Shown: positions 63,655 through 64,000 of the stretch, in pieces | How the letters are laid out: every line of letters begins with the position of its first letter | Numbering within the stretch: position 1 is the first letter of the stretch | Notes under the pieces: model-generated | Database searches by the model: none | The model's input: only the letters and a program-made list of their open reading frames with translations | What the model was told of the DNA's origin: nothing | Made by a program: the position numbers and the translations under genes | Origin: Anaerolineae bacterium | GTDB lineage: Bacteria > Chloroflexota > Anaerolineae > 4572-78 > J111 | Assembly (NCBI GenBank): GCA_022071955.1 | Contig: JAJVIM010000024.1 | Location: 81,586-145,585, forward strand | DNA length: 64,000 bases | Direction of reading: 5' to 3'

Positions 63655-63719
63655 GTTACTTACACCTCTATCATCTGATTAAAGCTCAATGGATGGCTGT
63701 TTATTTCAATGCAATGAAA

Positions 63720-63741
63720 AGAGGCACACGGGTGTGCCTCT
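63720..63741 (-). terminator. Hairpin ahead of rplS
   Basis: AGAGGCACAC-GG-GTGTGCCTCT is a perfect 10-bp stem with TTTT on its minus-strand 3' side. It sits 66 bp upstream of rplS and may end an upstream minus-strand gene or attenuate rplS, as for ribosomal protein leaders. Confidence 0.65.
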
Positions 63742-63772
63742 CGCCACGAAGCGAAATTTTACCATAAACCAA

Positions 63773-63885
63773 TAAAGTTAGGCAAATCGATTGGCAATGT
63801 TTATTTCACGTCTGCGACGCCGAACCGTAATAGTGCCAGGCGATGACATAAAGTTAGGCAAATCGATTAACAATGTTTATTTCAC
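63773..63885. repeat. Pair of 37-bp direct repeats
   Basis: 'taaagttaggcaaatcgatt(gg)caatgtttatttcac' at 63773-63809 recurs at 63849-63885 with 'aa' for 'gg', an exact offset of 76 bp. No gene in this stretch. A promoter or operator role upstream of rplS, or a remnant of repeat spread, is possible. Confidence 0.85.
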
Positions 63886-63887
63886 CG

Positions 63888-63993
63888 TAAATTAAAAATT
63901 TGAGGGAATTTACCCCCTCCCCAAAGGGAAGGAGGACCAGGGGGGATGGGCCAAAAATGTTACCACGGTTTAATGCGGTGCTATCCCCACCCG
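63888..63993. repeat. Dispersed intergenic repeat, copy B
   Basis: '...accccctccccaaagggaaggaggaccaggggggatgggccaaaaatgttaccacggtttaatgcggtgctat' is the same family as 55868-55996. It fills the right end of the window. Confidence 0.7.
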
Positions 63994-64000
63994 TGCCACG

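Overview
The window looks like chromosomal DNA of a Gram-positive-like or monoderm Chloroflexota bacterium (Anaerolineae/Ardenticatenia type). This is inferred from gene content: lipoproteins with Ala/Pro-rich linkers, a LytR-CpsA-Psr protein, DUF11 giant proteins, MalT-type LuxR relics, a CUT1 transporter without its own ATPase, high GC, and many short dispersed palindromes. No rRNA, tRNA, CRISPR array, integrase or intact insertion sequence was found. Layout: (1) 1-8920, minus strand: the first ~2,973 codons of one giant secreted protein that runs off the left edge. It has a signal peptide, fibronectin-like and SdrD-B-like modules, then at least 14 DUF11 units. Its 5' leader carries a structured RNA ending in a terminator hairpin. 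(2) 9445-36422: a carbohydrate-use island controlled, by inference, by a divergent DeoR repressor. It holds a SIS-domain isomerase, an FGGY kinase, an SDR, an FAD oxidoreductase, a phosphotriesterase-like lactonase/hydrolase, a hybrid histidine kinase with a convergent response regulator, a CUT1 ABC transporter, a mutarotase-like protein, two UroD-family proteins, KDPG aldolase, a CUT2 (ribose/arabinose type) transporter whose binding protein is a head-to-tail triplication, and a DUF5107-TPR protein. (3) 36.5-39.5 kb: a decay zone with a broken MalT-type LuxR regulator, the tail of an RND pump, and small lipoproteins. (4) 39471-45550, minus strand: a TPP-riboswitch operon of thiamine pyrophosphokinase, ThiB, ThiP and a phosphoribosyltransferase, followed by a ParB-like protein with a duplicated C-terminal domain. 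(5) 45541-48720: xylulokinase and an LCP protein. (6) 48852-51476: a secreted fusion of a UshA-type 5'-nucleotidase, a LysM domain and an alpha-carbonic anhydrase, the most unusual single gene here. (7) 51.5-63.7 kb: housekeeping genes (DksA/TraR-like, ruvB, queA, gatB, gdhA, rnhB, rplS) with short-range conserved order, DUF2085, SDR and GNAT genes. How the genes may work together: the island between DeoR and DUF5107 reads as one uptake-and-oxidation system for a plant- or polymer-derived sugar. Transporters import it, a mutarotase supplies the anomer, the SDR or FAD enzyme oxidises it, the PTE-like enzyme may open a lactone, and kinase plus KDPG aldolase feed central metabolism. No sugar-acid dehydratase is seen, so this pathway is inference. 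Dispersed palindromes and GC-rich repeats sit in many intergenic gaps and, in one case, inside a coding sequence (queA).
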